Shown: positions 1 through 10,058 of the stretch, piece by piece | Numbering within the stretch: position 1 is the first letter of the stretch | How the letters are laid out: every line of letters begins with the position of its first letter | Source of the DNA: Pseudomonadota bacterium | GTDB taxonomy: Bacteria > Pseudomonadota > Gammaproteobacteria > Steroidobacterales > Steroidobacteraceae | Direction: 5' to 3' | DNA length: 10,288 nt | Assembly: GCA_021817875.1 (NCBI GenBank) | Contig: JAKAFQ010000113.1 | Coordinates: forward strand, 1 to 10,288 | Program-made: the position numbers and the translations under genes | Notes under the pieces: generated by a model | Seen by the model: only the letters and a program-made list of their open reading frames with translations | What the model was told of the DNA's origin: nothing | The model's database searches: none

Positions 1-1
1 T

Positions 2-307
2 CCGATCTTAGCCGCTGCGCAAACGGTCGCGAATGCACCGGAACGCGAAAGCGCGCCCAAACCCCGGGCGAACGAGCACGTCATCACGTCGCCGATGGTC
101 GGCACGTTCTACGCCTCGGCCACGCCCGGGGCGAAGCCCTTCGTGGAGATCGGCGATGAGATCAAGGTCGGCCAGGTGCTGTGCATCATCGAGGCGATGA
201 AGATGATGAACCAGATCGAGGCCGACCGTGCCGGGCGTATCACTTCGATCATGGCGCGCAACGGCGATCCGGTCGAGTTCGGCCAGCCGCTGTTCGTGAT
301 CGAATAA
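2..307 (+). CDS. accB: Biotin carboxyl carrier protein of acetyl-CoA carboxylase (3' part only)
   Basis: The gene enters from the left edge, so its start lies outside the window; 101 codons and a TAA stop are visible. AccB carries biotin between the carboxylase (AccC) and carboxyltransferase subunits of acetyl-CoA carboxylase in the cytoplasm, in the first step of fatty acid synthesis. The visible part is an Ala/Pro-rich linker of about 30 residues followed by the complete biotinyl domain. That domain has the EAMKMMNQ motif, whose modified lysine is the codon at 200-202. The segment TFYASATPGAKPF matches the 'thumb' loop that separates AccB-type domains from other lipoyl/biotinyl domains. accC follows after 12 bases, the classical accBC pair. 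Identification is firm; only the N-terminal end is missing. Confidence 0.96.
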   Translation, partial: PILAAAQTVANAPERESAPKPRANEHVITSPMVGTFYASATPGAKPFVEIGDEIKVGQVLCIIEAMKMMNQIEADRAGRITSIMARNGDPVEFGQPLFVIE

Positions 308-319
308 GCGCGGCCGGCC

Positions 320-1663
320 ATGCTGGAAAAGGTCCTCATCGCCAACCGCGGTGAAATCGCCCTGCGCATCCTGCGCGCCTGCCGTGAGCTCGGGATCAAG
401 ACCGTCGCGGTGCACTCCACCGCCGATTACAGTCTCAAACACGTGCTGCTGTCCGACGAGTCCGTGTGCATCGGACCGCCGCCGTCGGCCGCCAGCTACC
501 TGAACATGCCGGCCATCATCAGCGCCGCGGAGGTGACCGACGCGGTGGCGATCCATCCCGGCTACGGTTTTCTCTCCGAGAACGCCGACTTCGCCGAGCG
601 GGTGGAGAACAGTGGCTTCGTGTTCGTCGGCCCGAGGGCGGAGACCATCCGCACGATGGGCGACAAGGTCTCGGCGATCCGGGTGATGAAGTCGCACGGT
701 GTGCCGTGCGTACCCGGCTCCGATGGCCCGCTGGGCGATGACCCGGATGAGAATCTGCGCATCGCCCGCGACATCGGCTACCCGGTGATCATCAAGGCAT
801 CCGGCGGAGGTGGCGGCCGTGGGATGCGCGTGGTGCACAGCGATGCCTCGCTGCTCAACGCCATCGGCGTCACCCGCACGGAGGCCCGCGCCGCCTTCGG
901 CAACGATCAGGTGTACATGGAGAAGTTCCTGGAAAGACCCCGGCACATCGAATTCCAGGTGCTCGCGGACAATCACGGCAACGTGATCCATCTCGGGGAA
1001 CGAGACTGCTCCATGCAGCGACGCCACCAGAAGGTGCTCGAGGAGGCGCCGGCCCCGGGCATGAGCGCGCGCCAGCGCAGGATCATGGGGGACCGCTGTG
1101 TCCAGGCGTGCCTCGCGGTCGGCTACCGCAGCGCCGGAACGCTGGAATTCCTCTTTCAGGATGGCGAGTTCTACTTCATCGAGATGAACACGCGCATCCA
1201 GGTCGAACACCCGGTCACCGAGTTCATCACCGGCATAGACCTCGTGAAGACCCAACTGCTGATCGCCGCCGGCGAACGGCTGCCCTACGTGCAAAGCGAT
1301 GTGCAGATCCGCGGTCATGCCATCGAATGCCGCATCAACGCCGAAGACCCGAAGACCTTCATGCCTTCTCCCGGGCCGATTCGCCTCTGGCATGCTCCGG
1401 GAGGACCGGGTGTGCGCGTCGACAGCCACGTGTACTCTGGCTACAACGTCCCGCCGCACTACGATTCGCTTCTTGCCAAGCTCATCACCCACGGCGATAC
1501 GCGGGAGACGGCGATCGCGCGCATGAAGAACGCGCTGGCGGAGATGGTGATCGAGGGCATCAAGACGAACGTGCCGCTGCACCAGGAGATCTGCAATCAT
1601 GGAGCGTTCGAGAAAGGCGGCACCGACATTCACTACCTGGAGCGACGGCTGGGTCTGAAGTGA
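320..1663 (+). CDS. accC: Biotin carboxylase subunit of acetyl-CoA carboxylase
   Basis: AccC uses ATP and bicarbonate to carboxylate the biotin on AccB. The protein has 447 residues, against about 449 in E. coli, and follows the E. coli numbering without visible gaps through at least residue 338. The N-terminal domain starts [16 protein letters not shown]. The ATP-grasp domain carries K116, K159, the glycine-rich loop at 162-168 (GGGGGRG) and H209. The active-site residues E276, E288, N290 and R292 ([12 protein letters not shown]) and R338 are all present, so the enzyme should be active. The ATG at 320 gives the conserved family N-terminus. No strong Shine-Dalgarno precedes it, and translation may be coupled to accB, 12 bases upstream. 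The TGA stop overlaps the GTG start of prmA. Identification is essentially certain. Confidence 0.98.
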   Translation: MLEKVLIANRGEIALRILRACRELGIKTVAVHSTADYSLKHVLLSDESVCIGPPPSAASYLNMPAIISAAEVTDAVAIHPGYGFLSENADFAERVENSGFVFVGPRAETIRTMGDKVSAIRVMKSHGVPCVPGSDGPLGDDPDENLRIARDIGYPVIIKASGGGGGRGMRVVHSDASLLNAIGVTRTEARAAFGNDQVYMEKFLERPRHIEFQVLADNHGNVIHLGERDCSMQRRHQKVLEEAPAPGMSARQRRIMGDRCVQACLAVGYRSAGTLEFLFQDGEFYFIEMNTRIQVEHPVTEFITGIDLVKTQLLIAAGERLPYVQSDVQIRGHAIECRINAEDPKTFMPSPGPIRLWHAPGGPGVRVDSHVYSGYNVPPHYDSLLAKLITHGDTRETAIARMKNALAEMVIEGIKTNVPLHQEICNHGAFEKGGTDIHYLERRLGLK

Positions 1664-2547
1664 CCGGGTTCCTCGAGATCAGTTTCGATCTCGGCAGCCT
1701 GCCGGCCGATCGCGCCGAGCAGGCCTGCCTCGAATGCGGCGCGAGCGCCATCACCCTCGCCGACGCCCGCGACGAGGCAGTCCTCGAGCCGGCGCCGGGC
1801 GAAGTGCGCCTGTGGCCGCAGACCCGGCTCCAGGCGCTGTTCGCACCCGGCACTGACCGAGAGGCGACGCTGGCGACGCTCAGCCGCACACTCGATGTCC
1901 CGCCGGGGCATCTGCAGGCGCGCCTGATCCCCGATCGCCTCTGGGAGCGCGAGTGGCTGCGGGACTTCCACGCCATGCGCTTTGGCGAGCGTCTGTGGAT
2001 CTGCCCCCGCCACGAGCGCGTGGACGTCCCCGGGGCCGTGATCGTGCACATGGACCCGGGTCTTGCTTTCGGCACCGGAACCCACCCGACGACTGCGCTG
2101 TGCCTGCAGTGGCTCGATGCGAACCCGCCCGAGGGCGAGGTGATCGACTACGGCTGCGGTTCCGGCGTGCTGGCGCTCGCGGCCGCCCAGCTCGGCGCCC
2201 GGCGGGTCCATTGCTTCGACATCGATGACCAGGCGCTGATCGCCACGCGGGACAATACGCTCGCCAATGGACTGCACGCGCGCATCCGACTGTGTGAATC
2301 GGCCGCTGGGCTTCCGGTCGCCGACCTGTTGCTCGCCAACATCCTGTCCGCCCCGCTGGTGACCCTGGCGCCGCGACTGGCCTCACGGGTCCGCACGACA
2401 GGCGCGATCGTGCTGTCTGGCCTGATGCAGCATCAGGTTTCGGAGGTGACCCGCGCCTATGCGGCGTGGTTCGAGATGAGCACCTTCGGCTCACGCGAGG
2501 GCTGGGTCGCCCTGAGCGGACGGCGCACCGATCAACCGGCTCCCTGA
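1660..2547 (+). CDS. prmA: Ribosomal protein L11 methyltransferase
   Basis: PrmA trimethylates lysines and the N-terminus of ribosomal protein L11 using S-adenosylmethionine. I chose the GTG at 1660 because it overlaps the accC stop (GTGA), gives 295 residues (E. coli about 293), and begins with the expected substrate-recognition domain ([10 protein letters not shown]). The reading frame stays open further upstream, but only inside accC. Residues 1 to about 95 form the L11-binding domain. WEREW (95-99) and [11 protein letters not shown] (106-116) lead into [14 protein letters not shown] (132-145). The SAM-binding motif DYGCGSG is at 163-169, the acidic residues of the next strand (DIDD) at 187-190, and ANIL at 226-229 replaces the NPPY of other methyltransferases, as is usual in PrmA. 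The next gene starts 3 bases after the stop. Confidence 0.96.
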   Translation: MTGFLEISFDLGSLPADRAEQACLECGASAITLADARDEAVLEPAPGEVRLWPQTRLQALFAPGTDREATLATLSRTLDVPPGHLQARLIPDRLWEREWLRDFHAMRFGERLWICPRHERVDVPGAVIVHMDPGLAFGTGTHPTTALCLQWLDANPPEGEVIDYGCGSGVLALAAAQLGARRVHCFDIDDQALIATRDNTLANGLHARIRLCESAAGLPVADLLLANILSAPLVTLAPRLASRVRTTGAIVLSGLMQHQVSEVTRAYAAWFEMSTFGSREGWVALSGRRTDQPAP

Positions 2548-2550
2548 AGC

Positions 2551-3558
2551 GTGTACACCGTCTGCCCCACGTGTTCCCAGGCCCTGGCGGTGACCGCGGC
2601 CGATCTGCGCGTGGCGCGGGGCCACGTGCGCTGTGGGCGCTGTCATCACGTGTTCAACGCATTGGATTATCTCTCCGATGAGCCGCCGCAGCCGCCGGGG
2701 CGTGAATCGGCGCCCGCGGCACCGGAGGAGCGCATGCGGGACGCTGACCGGTCCCCGGCCGACGTGCCTGCGGAATCATCCGCCGAGCCGCCTGCGGTCG
2801 CATCCTGGCCCTCCCGCACACCGACCGAAGACTCCGGCCGGGACGCGGCCGGGGTCGATATCGTCGAACCGGACGACCTGATCGAACCGTTGGAGCCTGC
2901 CGACTCGCTCGAAACGCTCGAGCGTGCGGCGCCGGCGGCACCCGCGGGATCTGCCGGGCCGGCAGAGCAGACCTCGCCACGACCGGCCCTCGAGGACCCC
3001 GAACCCGGCGCGCAGGCGCCGGAGGACGAATTCGCGCTCGATCCCGAACCGCCGCACGCCTCGACCGGCTGGACCGTGGGCGTGGTGCTGCTGGTCGCGC
3101 TACTCGCGCTGCAGGTCGTGAATCACTACCGCGATGTCCTGGTGACCTATCCGGCCCTCACCGGCCCGTTGCGTACCGCGTACGGCGTGCTGGGCATCGA
3201 ACTCGCACCGCACTGGGATGTGCGAGCCTACGAGGCCCGCCAGCTGGGCGCCACGGTGAGCGGCACGAACACACGCGAGATCACGGTGCGCGCCAGCATC
3301 GCCAACCGCGCGCCACGACCGCAGCCTCTGCCGCTGCTCAGAGTGACCCTGCAGGACCGCTTCGGCCGTCCGATCGCGGCCCGCGACGTGCCGCCGCGCG
3401 ACTACCTGCCCTCCGTGCCCTCTCCGGCGCTGCTGCCGCCCGGAGGGCGCGTCGACGCCCGGGTGGTCTTCGTCAGTCCCGGCGCGCAGACCTTCGGCTT
3501 CGAAATCGATGCGTGCCTGCCCGAGGACGGCTCGGTGATCTGCGCGCATGGTCGGTGA
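2551..3558 (+). CDS. Zinc-ribbon (MJ0042-type) and DUF3426 single-pass membrane protein, function unknown
   Basis: The protein has 335 residues from a GTG start 3 bases after prmA. The N-terminus (YTVCPTCSQAL) is the usual beginning of this family and supports the start. A zinc ribbon has paired cysteines C5/C8 and C28/C31, with the typical GHVRCGRCHHVFNAL segment. Residues about 45-168 are a low-complexity linker rich in Ala, Pro, Glu and Asp. One hydrophobic segment lies at about 173-192 (WTVGVVLLVALLALQVV). Residues about 200-335 form a DUF3426-type C-terminal domain. No signal peptide is visible. By topology the zinc ribbon and acidic linker are probably cytoplasmic and the C-terminal domain periplasmic. 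Genes of this type sit between prmA and dusB in many gammaproteobacteria, as far as I recall, but I know of no defined activity. The 3' end overlaps dusB by 11 bases if dusB starts at 3548. Confidence 0.85.
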   Translation: MYTVCPTCSQALAVTAADLRVARGHVRCGRCHHVFNALDYLSDEPPQPPGRESAPAAPEERMRDADRSPADVPAESSAEPPAVASWPSRTPTEDSGRDAAGVDIVEPDDLIEPLEPADSLETLERAAPAAPAGSAGPAEQTSPRPALEDPEPGAQAPEDEFALDPEPPHASTGWTVGVVLLVALLALQVVNHYRDVLVTYPALTGPLRTAYGVLGIELAPHWDVRAYEARQLGATVSGTNTREITVRASIANRAPRPQPLPLLRVTLQDRFGRPIAARDVPPRDYLPSVPSPALLPPGGRVDARVVFVSPGAQTFGFEIDACLPEDGSVICAHGR

Positions 3559-4567
3559 GCTGCGCGACGGCCGGATGCCGGGAATCGGACCGTACACACT
3601 GCCCGGCAGGGCCGTGCTCGCGCCCATGGCCGGCATCACCGATCGCCCGTTCCGTATCCTCTGCCGGCGGCTCGGCGCGGCGCTCGCCGTATCGGAGATG
3701 TTGACTTCGGAGGCGCGGCTGTGGAGCTCGAGCAAGTCACGCCACCGGCTGGATCATGCCGGGGAGCCCGAGCCCCGGGTGGTGCAACTCGCCGGTGCCG
3801 AGCCCAGGGTCCTCGCCGAGGCGGCCCGGCTCGCCGTGGATCGCGGCGCGCAGATCATCGACATCAATATGGGCTGCCCGGCCAAGAAGGTCTGCGGCAA
3901 GCTCTGTGGCTCGGCACTGCTCACGGACGAGGGACTGGTCGGCCGGATACTCGAGGCGGTCGTCGGTGCCGTGCGTGTGCCGGTCACACTGAAGATCCGC
4001 ACCGGCTGGGATCGCGCGCATCGCAACGGCGTGCGGATCGCGAGCCTCGCGGAGCAGTGCGGTATCCAGGCCCTGGCCGTGCACGGCCGCACTCGCAGCG
4101 ATTTCTACCAGGGAGAAGCCGAATACGACACGATCCGCCTGATCAAGTCCACGGTACGCATCCCGGTGTTCGCCAATGGCGATATCCGGACGCCTCACGA
4201 GGCGCGCAAAGTGCTTGATTTCACTGGGGCGGACGCTGTCATGATCGGGCGTGCCGCCCTGGGGGCGCCATGGATTTTCAGATCTGTCAACTCTTTCCTG
4301 GAAAGTGACGAAAAACCGCCTGCGCCCTTGCGAATCGAGGTGCGTGATATCATCCTTGGCCATCTCGATTCCCTGTACGGCTTCTACGGCGAGGACAGTG
4401 GCGTGCGCATCGCCCGCAAGCATCTCGGCTGGTATTGCGAGCGCTGCTTCACTGATCCCGTGCCGGTCCGTCAGGATCTGATGGGGGCGGCGAGCGCGCA
4501 GGCGCAACTCGCGTGTGCGGTTCGGTATTTCGATGCGTGGGCAGGGGGCGCCGCTCGTGCGGCCTGA
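3548..4567 (+). CDS. dusB: tRNA-dihydrouridine synthase B
   Basis: DusB is a flavin enzyme that reduces uridines in the D-loop of tRNA. The longest form has 339 residues. The ATG at 3575 (MPGIGPYTLPGRAVLAPMAG) lines up better with the E. coli N-terminus and gives 330 residues, so the start is uncertain. I keep 3548 because it overlaps the preceding gene, which suits translational coupling. Numbering from 3548, the FMN-binding segment APMAGITDRPFR is at 25-36 and NMGCPAKK at 107-114, with catalytic C110. Also present are KIRTGW, the HGRTR motif, ANGD and the GADAVMIGRAALGAPWIF phosphate-binding region. The C-terminal helical domain has the RIARKHLGWY segment expected in DusB. Two extra cysteines (C116, C120) lie just after the catalytic loop. 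fis follows after 27 bases, the classical dusB-fis pair, in which expression of fis depends on dusB in E. coli. Confidence 0.95.
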   Translation: MVGELRDGRMPGIGPYTLPGRAVLAPMAGITDRPFRILCRRLGAALAVSEMLTSEARLWSSSKSRHRLDHAGEPEPRVVQLAGAEPRVLAEAARLAVDRGAQIIDINMGCPAKKVCGKLCGSALLTDEGLVGRILEAVVGAVRVPVTLKIRTGWDRAHRNGVRIASLAEQCGIQALAVHGRTRSDFYQGEAEYDTIRLIKSTVRIPVFANGDIRTPHEARKVLDFTGADAVMIGRAALGAPWIFRSVNSFLESDEKPPAPLRIEVRDIILGHLDSLYGFYGEDSGVRIARKHLGWYCERCFTDPVPVRQDLMGAASAQAQLACAVRYFDAWAGGAARAA

Positions 4568-4594
4568 CGAATCGAAACCTTTCGAGAACATTAC

Positions 4595-4885
4595 ATGCCA
4601 GCAAGAAAAAAACCCGGGCAGTGGCCCGCCGCCGGGATCAGGGTCAACGGGCACGAGCTGCCGCTGCGCAGCCATGCGGAACGGGCGCTGAGCGATTACT
4701 TCACCCATCTCAACGGCTGCCACCCGGCGGATCTTTACAACCTGGTGCTGCGCGAAGTCGAGGAGCCGCTGTTCCGCGTGGTGCTCGACTACGCGGAAGG
4801 CAATCAGAGCCGCGCGGCGGACATCCTCGGCATCAACCGCGGGACGTTGCGCAAGAAGCTCAGGCAGTTCGGACTGACCAATTGA
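4595..4885 (+). CDS. fis: DNA-binding nucleoid protein Fis
   Basis: Fis is a small homodimeric DNA-bending protein that organises the nucleoid and regulates rRNA and other growth-linked genes. The protein has 96 residues (E. coli 98). The core from [15 protein letters not shown] onward matches the four-helix Fis fold. The C-terminal helix-turn-helix ([24 protein letters not shown], about 70-93) is almost the E. coli sequence. The first 20 or so residues, the region of the E. coli beta-hairpin arm that contacts Hin/Gin invertases, are unlike E. coli and richer in Lys, Arg, Pro and Gly. The ATG at 4595 has only a weak purine stretch upstream (GAG, 8 bases away), so translation may depend on dusB readthrough. 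Codons 4-6 contain a run of seven A (4606-4612). purH starts 10 bases after the stop. Confidence 0.95.
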   Translation: MPARKKPGQWPAAGIRVNGHELPLRSHAERALSDYFTHLNGCHPADLYNLVLREVEEPLFRVVLDYAEGNQSRAADILGINRGTLRKKLRQFGLTN

Positions 4886-4895
4886 ACCGACCTTG

Positions 4896-6482
4896 ATGAC
4901 CGACGCGCTCCAGCCCGTCCGGCGGGCACTGCTTTCCGTCTCCGACAAAACCGGCATGGTGGAATTTGCGCGCGCGCTCGCGCGGCGCGGCGTGGAGATG
5001 CTCTCGACCGGAGGCACCGCGCGGCTGCTCGCCGGCAAGGGCCTGCCGGTGCGCGAGGTATCGGACTACACGGGCTTCCCCGAGATCATGGACGGCCGGG
5101 TGAAGACCCTGCATCCGCGGATTCACGGCGGTCTGCTGGGCCGGCGCGGCATCGACGAGGGCATCATGGCGCTGCACGGCATCGAGCCCATCGACCTGCT
5201 GGTGGTCAACCTCTATCCGTTCGCCGAGACGGTGGCTCGGCCCAACTGCCGCTATTCCGAGGCCATCGAGAACATCGATATCGGCGGCCCGGCGATGCTG
5301 CGCGCGGCCGCGAAGAACCACGAATCGGTGGCCGTGGCGGTCGATCCGGCCGATTATGACGCGCTGATCGCGGAGCTCGATGCCCATCAGGGCTCCACCA
5401 CCGCACAGACACGCGCCCGGCTCGCGGCCAAGGCGTTCGCCCATACCGCGCGCTACGACACGATGGTGGCCGGTTTTCTCTCCGGCCAGCAATCACTGCA
5501 GTCCGCCCCGCCGCACCAGGAGCCCTTCCCGGCGGCGCTCGCGCTGTTCTTCGACAGGGCCCTGCAGCTGCGCTACGGGGAAAATCCGCACCAGCGCGCG
5601 GCGCTGTACCGCGACTCCCTCGCCCGCGGCGGTGTCGCGCAGGCGAAGATGCTGCAGGGCAAGGACCTGTCGTTCAACAACATTGCCGACGCCGATACCG
5701 CGATCGAATGCGTGCGCCAGTTCGACGAGCCGGCCTGCGTGATCGTGAAGCACGCCAACCCCTGCGGCGTGGCCGTGGCGGCGACGCCGGCCGAAGCCTA
5801 CGAGCGGGCCTACCGCACCGACCCCACCTCGGCGTTCGGCGGCATCATCGCCTTCAACCGGCCGCTCGATGCCGAAACGGCCCGCGCCATCATCGCCAGG
5901 CAGTTCGTCGAGGTCATCGCCGCGCCCGCAGTGGAGGCGCAAGCCGCGGCGGCGCTTTCGGCCAAACCCAACATCCGGCTGCTCGAGCTCGGCGCGTTCG
6001 AGCCGGCACGCCCCGAGACTGTCGAATACCGCAGTGTGTCCGGCGGTCTGCTGGCGCAGACCGCCGACCAGGGTCGCATCCGGTTGGACGAACTGAGGAC
6101 GGTCAGCCGCCGCCAGCCGACGCCGCACCAGCTCAACGACCTGCTGTTCGCCTGGCGGGTCGCGAAGTTCGTCAAATCCAACGCCATCGTTTACGCCCGC
6201 GACGGCGCCACCGTCGGGGTCGGGGCCGGCCAGATGAGCCGGGTATATTCGAGCCGCATCGCGGCCATGAAAGCCGCCGACGAGAAGCTCGGTGTCGACG
6301 GCGCGGTGATGGCGTCCGACGCGTTCTTCCCCTTCCGCGACGGCATCGATGTGGCGGCGCAATACGGCATTCAGGCGGTCATCCAGCCGGGCGGCTCACG
6401 CAACGACGCCGAGGTCATCGCCGCCGCCGACGAGCACGGCATGGCGATGGTGTTCACGGGCATGCGCCATTTCCGCCACTGA
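4896..6482 (+). CDS. purH: Bifunctional AICAR formyltransferase / IMP cyclohydrolase
   Basis: PurH performs the last two steps of IMP synthesis: formylation of AICAR from 10-formyl-THF, then ring closure to IMP. From the ATG at 4896 it has 528 residues (E. coli 529). A TTG immediately before it would add one residue and is less likely. The N-terminal MGS-like cyclohydrolase domain shows SVSDKTG (14-20), the phosphate-binding STGGTAR (37-43) and [14 protein letters not shown] (66-79). The formyltransferase domain shows RYGENPHQ (226-233), the catalytic Lys-His pair K285-H286 in [10 protein letters not shown], and the C-terminal [12 protein letters not shown] and FTGMRHFRH ending. All key motifs are intact. 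The gene begins 10 bases after fis, and a 116-base gap separates it from purD, which acts earlier in the same pathway. Confidence 0.98.
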   Translation: MTDALQPVRRALLSVSDKTGMVEFARALARRGVEMLSTGGTARLLAGKGLPVREVSDYTGFPEIMDGRVKTLHPRIHGGLLGRRGIDEGIMALHGIEPIDLLVVNLYPFAETVARPNCRYSEAIENIDIGGPAMLRAAAKNHESVAVAVDPADYDALIAELDAHQGSTTAQTRARLAAKAFAHTARYDTMVAGFLSGQQSLQSAPPHQEPFPAALALFFDRALQLRYGENPHQRAALYRDSLARGGVAQAKMLQGKDLSFNNIADADTAIECVRQFDEPACVIVKHANPCGVAVAATPAEAYERAYRTDPTSAFGGIIAFNRPLDAETARAIIARQFVEVIAAPAVEAQAAAALSAKPNIRLLELGAFEPARPETVEYRSVSGGLLAQTADQGRIRLDELRTVSRRQPTPHQLNDLLFAWRVAKFVKSNAIVYARDGATVGVGAGQMSRVYSSRIAAMKAADEKLGVDGAVMASDAFFPFRDGIDVAAQYGIQAVIQPGGSRNDAEVIAAADEHGMAMVFTGMRHFRH

Positions 6483-6598
6483 GGCGCTGACGCGGCCCGC
6501 ATGATCCGGTCAGCCACAGCAGAGGCGGAACACGCCGTGGGACGAGCGAGTGTCCGTGCGGCACGCGCTCGGCTCGCGGTCGGCCCGGACGCCCCGCG
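6483..6598 (+). other. Gap between purH and purD
   Basis: This is the longest gap in the + strand gene train (116 bases; all others are 27 bases or less). It is GC-rich and contains no convincing promoter hexamers, no hairpin with a T-run and no open frame with a plausible start. I see no Shine-Dalgarno before the purD ATG. It may hold a promoter too degenerate to recognise by eye, or may simply be untranslated spacer. Confidence 0.4.
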
Positions 6599-7894
6599 AT
6601 GAGGATTCTCGTCATCGGCTCCGGTGGACGCGAGCACGCGCTCGCCTGGAAGTGCGCCTCGGCCCCGCGGGTCACCGAGGTTTTGATCGCCCCCGGCAAC
6701 GCGGGCACGGCCCTCGAGCCGAAGTGCCGCAACGTCGCGGTCGCCGCCGAGGATATCCCCGCGCTGGTGAGCCTGGCACAGCGCGAAAACGTCGCGCTGA
6801 CGATCGTCGGACCGGAGGCGCCGCTGGTCGCGGGCGCAGTCGATGCGTTTCAGGCGGCCGGCCTCGCCTGCTTCGGCCCTGCTCGGCTCGCCGCGCGCCT
6901 CGAAGGCTCCAAGGCGTTCAGCAAGGATTTCCTGCAGAGACACCACATTCCCAGTGCGCGCTCGCGCACCTTCACCCGCTCCAGCTTCGATCCGGCATGG
7001 CTCGAGCGGCAATCACTGCCGCTGGTGATCAAGGCGAGCGGGCTCGCGGCCGGCAAGGGCGTGATCATCGCGGCGACACACGCCGAGGCCCGGGAGACGG
7101 CCACCGCCATGTTCGATGGCCGGTTCGGCGCCGCCGGGAATGAAGTGGTCGTGGAGGAATTCCTCCAGGGCGAGGAAGTCAGCTTCATCGTCATGGCCGA
7201 TGGCCGTCACGTGCTGCCGCTCGCCACCTCCCAGGATCACAAGCGCCGGGACGACGGCGATCTCGGTCCCAACACCGGAGGGATGGGGGCTTACTCGCCG
7301 GCGCCGCGGGTCACCCCCGCGCTGCATGCGCGCATCATGCGGGAGGTGATCGAGCCGACGATTCTCGGTCTCGCCGCCGATGGCACGCCGTACACCGGAT
7401 TCCTGTATGCCGGACTGATGATCGCCCCTGACGGCACGCCGAACGTGCTCGAATTCAACTGCCGGCTGGGCGACCCGGAGACTCAGCCGGTGCTGAGCCG
7501 GCTGAAATCAGACCTGCCGCAGCTGTGCCTGGCGGCGCTTGCCGGACGGCTCGACACGGTGAGCGCCGAGTGGGACCCCCGGGCCGCGCTCGGCGTGGTG
7601 CTGGCCTCGGATGGCTACCCGGACGCGGGCAGCAGGGGCGAGCGGATCGAGGGACTCGAGCGGGCCGCGCAGCTCGCCGGCGGGTCGGGCAAGGTCTTCC
7701 ACGCCGGCACCCGGCTCTCGGGCACCGATGTGCTCACCAACGGAGGACGGGTGCTGTGCGCGGTAGGCCTCGGCGAATCGGTCGCCGATGCGCAGCGGAC
7801 GGCCTACGCGCTCGCCGGCGCAATCCACTGGCCGGGGATGCGCTACCGCCGGGACATCGGCCATCGGGCGATCGCGACGGAACCGCGCAGCTGA
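6599..7894 (+). CDS. purD: Phosphoribosylamine-glycine ligase (GAR synthetase)
   Basis: PurD joins glycine to phosphoribosylamine with ATP to form GAR, the second step of purine synthesis. The protein has 431 residues (E. coli 429). The ATG at 6599 gives the canonical N-terminus [17 protein letters not shown]. Visible motifs in order are [11 protein letters not shown], the [10 protein letters not shown] segment, [11 protein letters not shown], the ATP-grasp loop [32 protein letters not shown], the metal/ATP-binding [14 protein letters not shown], and the C-terminal [13 protein letters not shown] ([10 protein letters not shown]) and TNGGRVLC segments. The ATP-grasp loop has Ser where E. coli has Asp (human GART also has Ser). 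RLGDPETQ has Leu where Phe is usual. Neither change suggests inactivity. The gene ends the + strand train and converges with rho. Confidence 0.97.
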   Translation: MRILVIGSGGREHALAWKCASAPRVTEVLIAPGNAGTALEPKCRNVAVAAEDIPALVSLAQRENVALTIVGPEAPLVAGAVDAFQAAGLACFGPARLAARLEGSKAFSKDFLQRHHIPSARSRTFTRSSFDPAWLERQSLPLVIKASGLAAGKGVIIAATHAEARETATAMFDGRFGAAGNEVVVEEFLQGEEVSFIVMADGRHVLPLATSQDHKRRDDGDLGPNTGGMGAYSPAPRVTPALHARIMREVIEPTILGLAADGTPYTGFLYAGLMIAPDGTPNVLEFNCRLGDPETQPVLSRLKSDLPQLCLAALAGRLDTVSAEWDPRAALGVVLASDGYPDAGSRGERIEGLERAAQLAGGSGKVFHAGTRLSGTDVLTNGGRVLCAVGLGESVADAQRTAYALAGAIHWPGMRYRRDIGHRAIATEPRS

Positions 7895-7957
7895 GTACTG
7901 CCGATGCGGCGCCGGTTCCGCGCGCCCATCGTGACTGCGCTTCTGTTCTGGGGTGAC

Positions 7958-7997
7958 CGCCGCCGTCGTCTCGGGTGCATCCGCTGATCCGGCGGCG
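7958..7997. other. GC-rich inverted repeat between convergent purD and rho
   Basis: An 8-base arm (7958-7965, CGCCGCCG) is perfectly complementary to 7990-7997 (CGGCGGCG), with a 24-base loop. It lies in the 185-base gap between the ends of purD and rho. Neither strand has a T-run after the stem, so it is not a canonical intrinsic terminator. It could stall polymerase or protect 3' ends from either side, or be chance in GC-rich DNA. The rest of the gap shows nothing recognisable, so Rho-dependent termination is the default expectation for both genes. Confidence 0.3.
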
Positions 7998-8079
7998 CGG
8001 CCGGGCGCCCGCTGTGCTGCCCGCACATCCTCACACGCATGACCCGGCGCCGCCCGCCACGACGCGCGCGAGCAGACCG

Positions 8080-9524
<1,445 letters not shown>

Positions 9525-9528
<4 letters not shown>

Positions 9529-9854
9529 AGATTGCTATCCAGGAACGCCGAGAGCTGCGATTTGGACACGGCGCCGACCTTCTGGGCCTCGACGGTGCCG
9601 TTCTTGAACAGGATGAGCGTCGGAATGCCGCGGATGCCGTACTTCGGCGGGATCTGCGGGTTCTCGTCGATATTGAGTTTGGCGATCTTCAGGCGGTCCT
9701 GGTACTCGCTCGCGATCTCGTCCAATATCGGGGCGATCATCTTGCACGGGCCGCACCACTCGGCCCAGAAATCGAGCAGTACGGGCTTGTCCGACTGCAG
9801 GATGTCCTGCGCGAAAGTGGCGTCTGTGGTATGCACGATCTGCGGGTTGCTCAC
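9525..9854 (-). CDS. trxA: Thioredoxin 1
   Basis: TrxA is the main cytoplasmic disulfide reductant, donating electrons to ribonucleotide reductase and many other proteins. The protein has 109 residues, equal to the E. coli precursor. The active site WCGPC is at 33-37 (C34, C37), the buried Asp at D28 and the cis-proline at P78 in GIRGIPT. The start is a GTG, supported by a good Shine-Dalgarno (ACGGAGG, 9864-9870) with GGAGG 9 bases away, and by alignment with E. coli. The TGA stop overlaps the rho GTG, so the two are probably co-transcribed and translationally coupled. It is divergent from rhlB, as in E. coli. Confidence 0.98.
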
Positions 9855-9863
9855 GCGGTTCAG

Positions 9864-9870
9864 CCTCCGT
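9864..9870 (-). promoter_or_regulatory. Ribosome binding site of trxA
   Basis: On the - strand this reads ACGGAGG, a near-perfect Shine-Dalgarno; its GGAGG core is 9 bases before the trxA GTG. It is the only strong Shine-Dalgarno I see before a gene in this window and it fixes the GTG as the start. Most of the other genes lack one and are probably coupled to their upstream neighbour. Confidence 0.75.
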
Positions 9871-10011
9871 CGAATGCAGAGTCTCTTGGGGCAGCGAAGG
9901 GATTGAGGGATCGGGTGGCAGGCCGGGAAAGACCCCTGCCGGAAATGCCGGTCAAACGGTTACACTAACTCGTGAAATTGATGAGTATCGAGATTGATCC
10001 AATAGGATGGT

Positions 10012-10044
10012 GCCTGCTTGGAAAGCCCCCCGGGGCTGGCAGGC
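10012..10044 (+). other. Strong hairpin in the rhlB leader
   Basis: Two nested inverted repeats form one long stem. GCCTGC (10012-10017) pairs with GCAGGC (10039-10044), and AGCCCC (10024-10029) pairs with GGGGCT (10032-10037) around a CC centre, where the last pairs would open to make a loop. The two stems are separated by a 6-base/1-base internal loop. It is not followed by a T-run. It could be a stabilising 5' structure of rhlB mRNA or the first element of a small RNA or attenuator. Confidence 0.45.
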
Positions 10045-10058
10045 GCGGACCGGATGGC

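Noticed and set aside
8..1633. Long open frame on the - strand (541 codons) opposite accB and accC
   Set aside because: It is the mirror of a highly conserved gene in GC-rich DNA. The translation is Arg/His/Asp/Val-rich with no recognisable domain, typical of antisense frames at high GC.
1108..1659. Extending prmA upstream to an earlier start inside accC
   Set aside because: The extra 184 residues are frame-shifted accC sequence, whereas the GTG at 1660 gives the normal PrmA length and N-terminus.
2685..3050. Possible frameshift or degenerate sequence in the zinc-ribbon protein linker
   Set aside because: The low-complexity Ala/Pro/Glu stretch stays in frame between a good zinc ribbon and a good membrane segment, and such linkers are normal for the family.
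3737..5038. Open frame of 433 codons on the - strand across dusB, fis and the start of purH
   Set aside because: It spans several real genes and the gaps between them. The composition is that of an antisense shadow.
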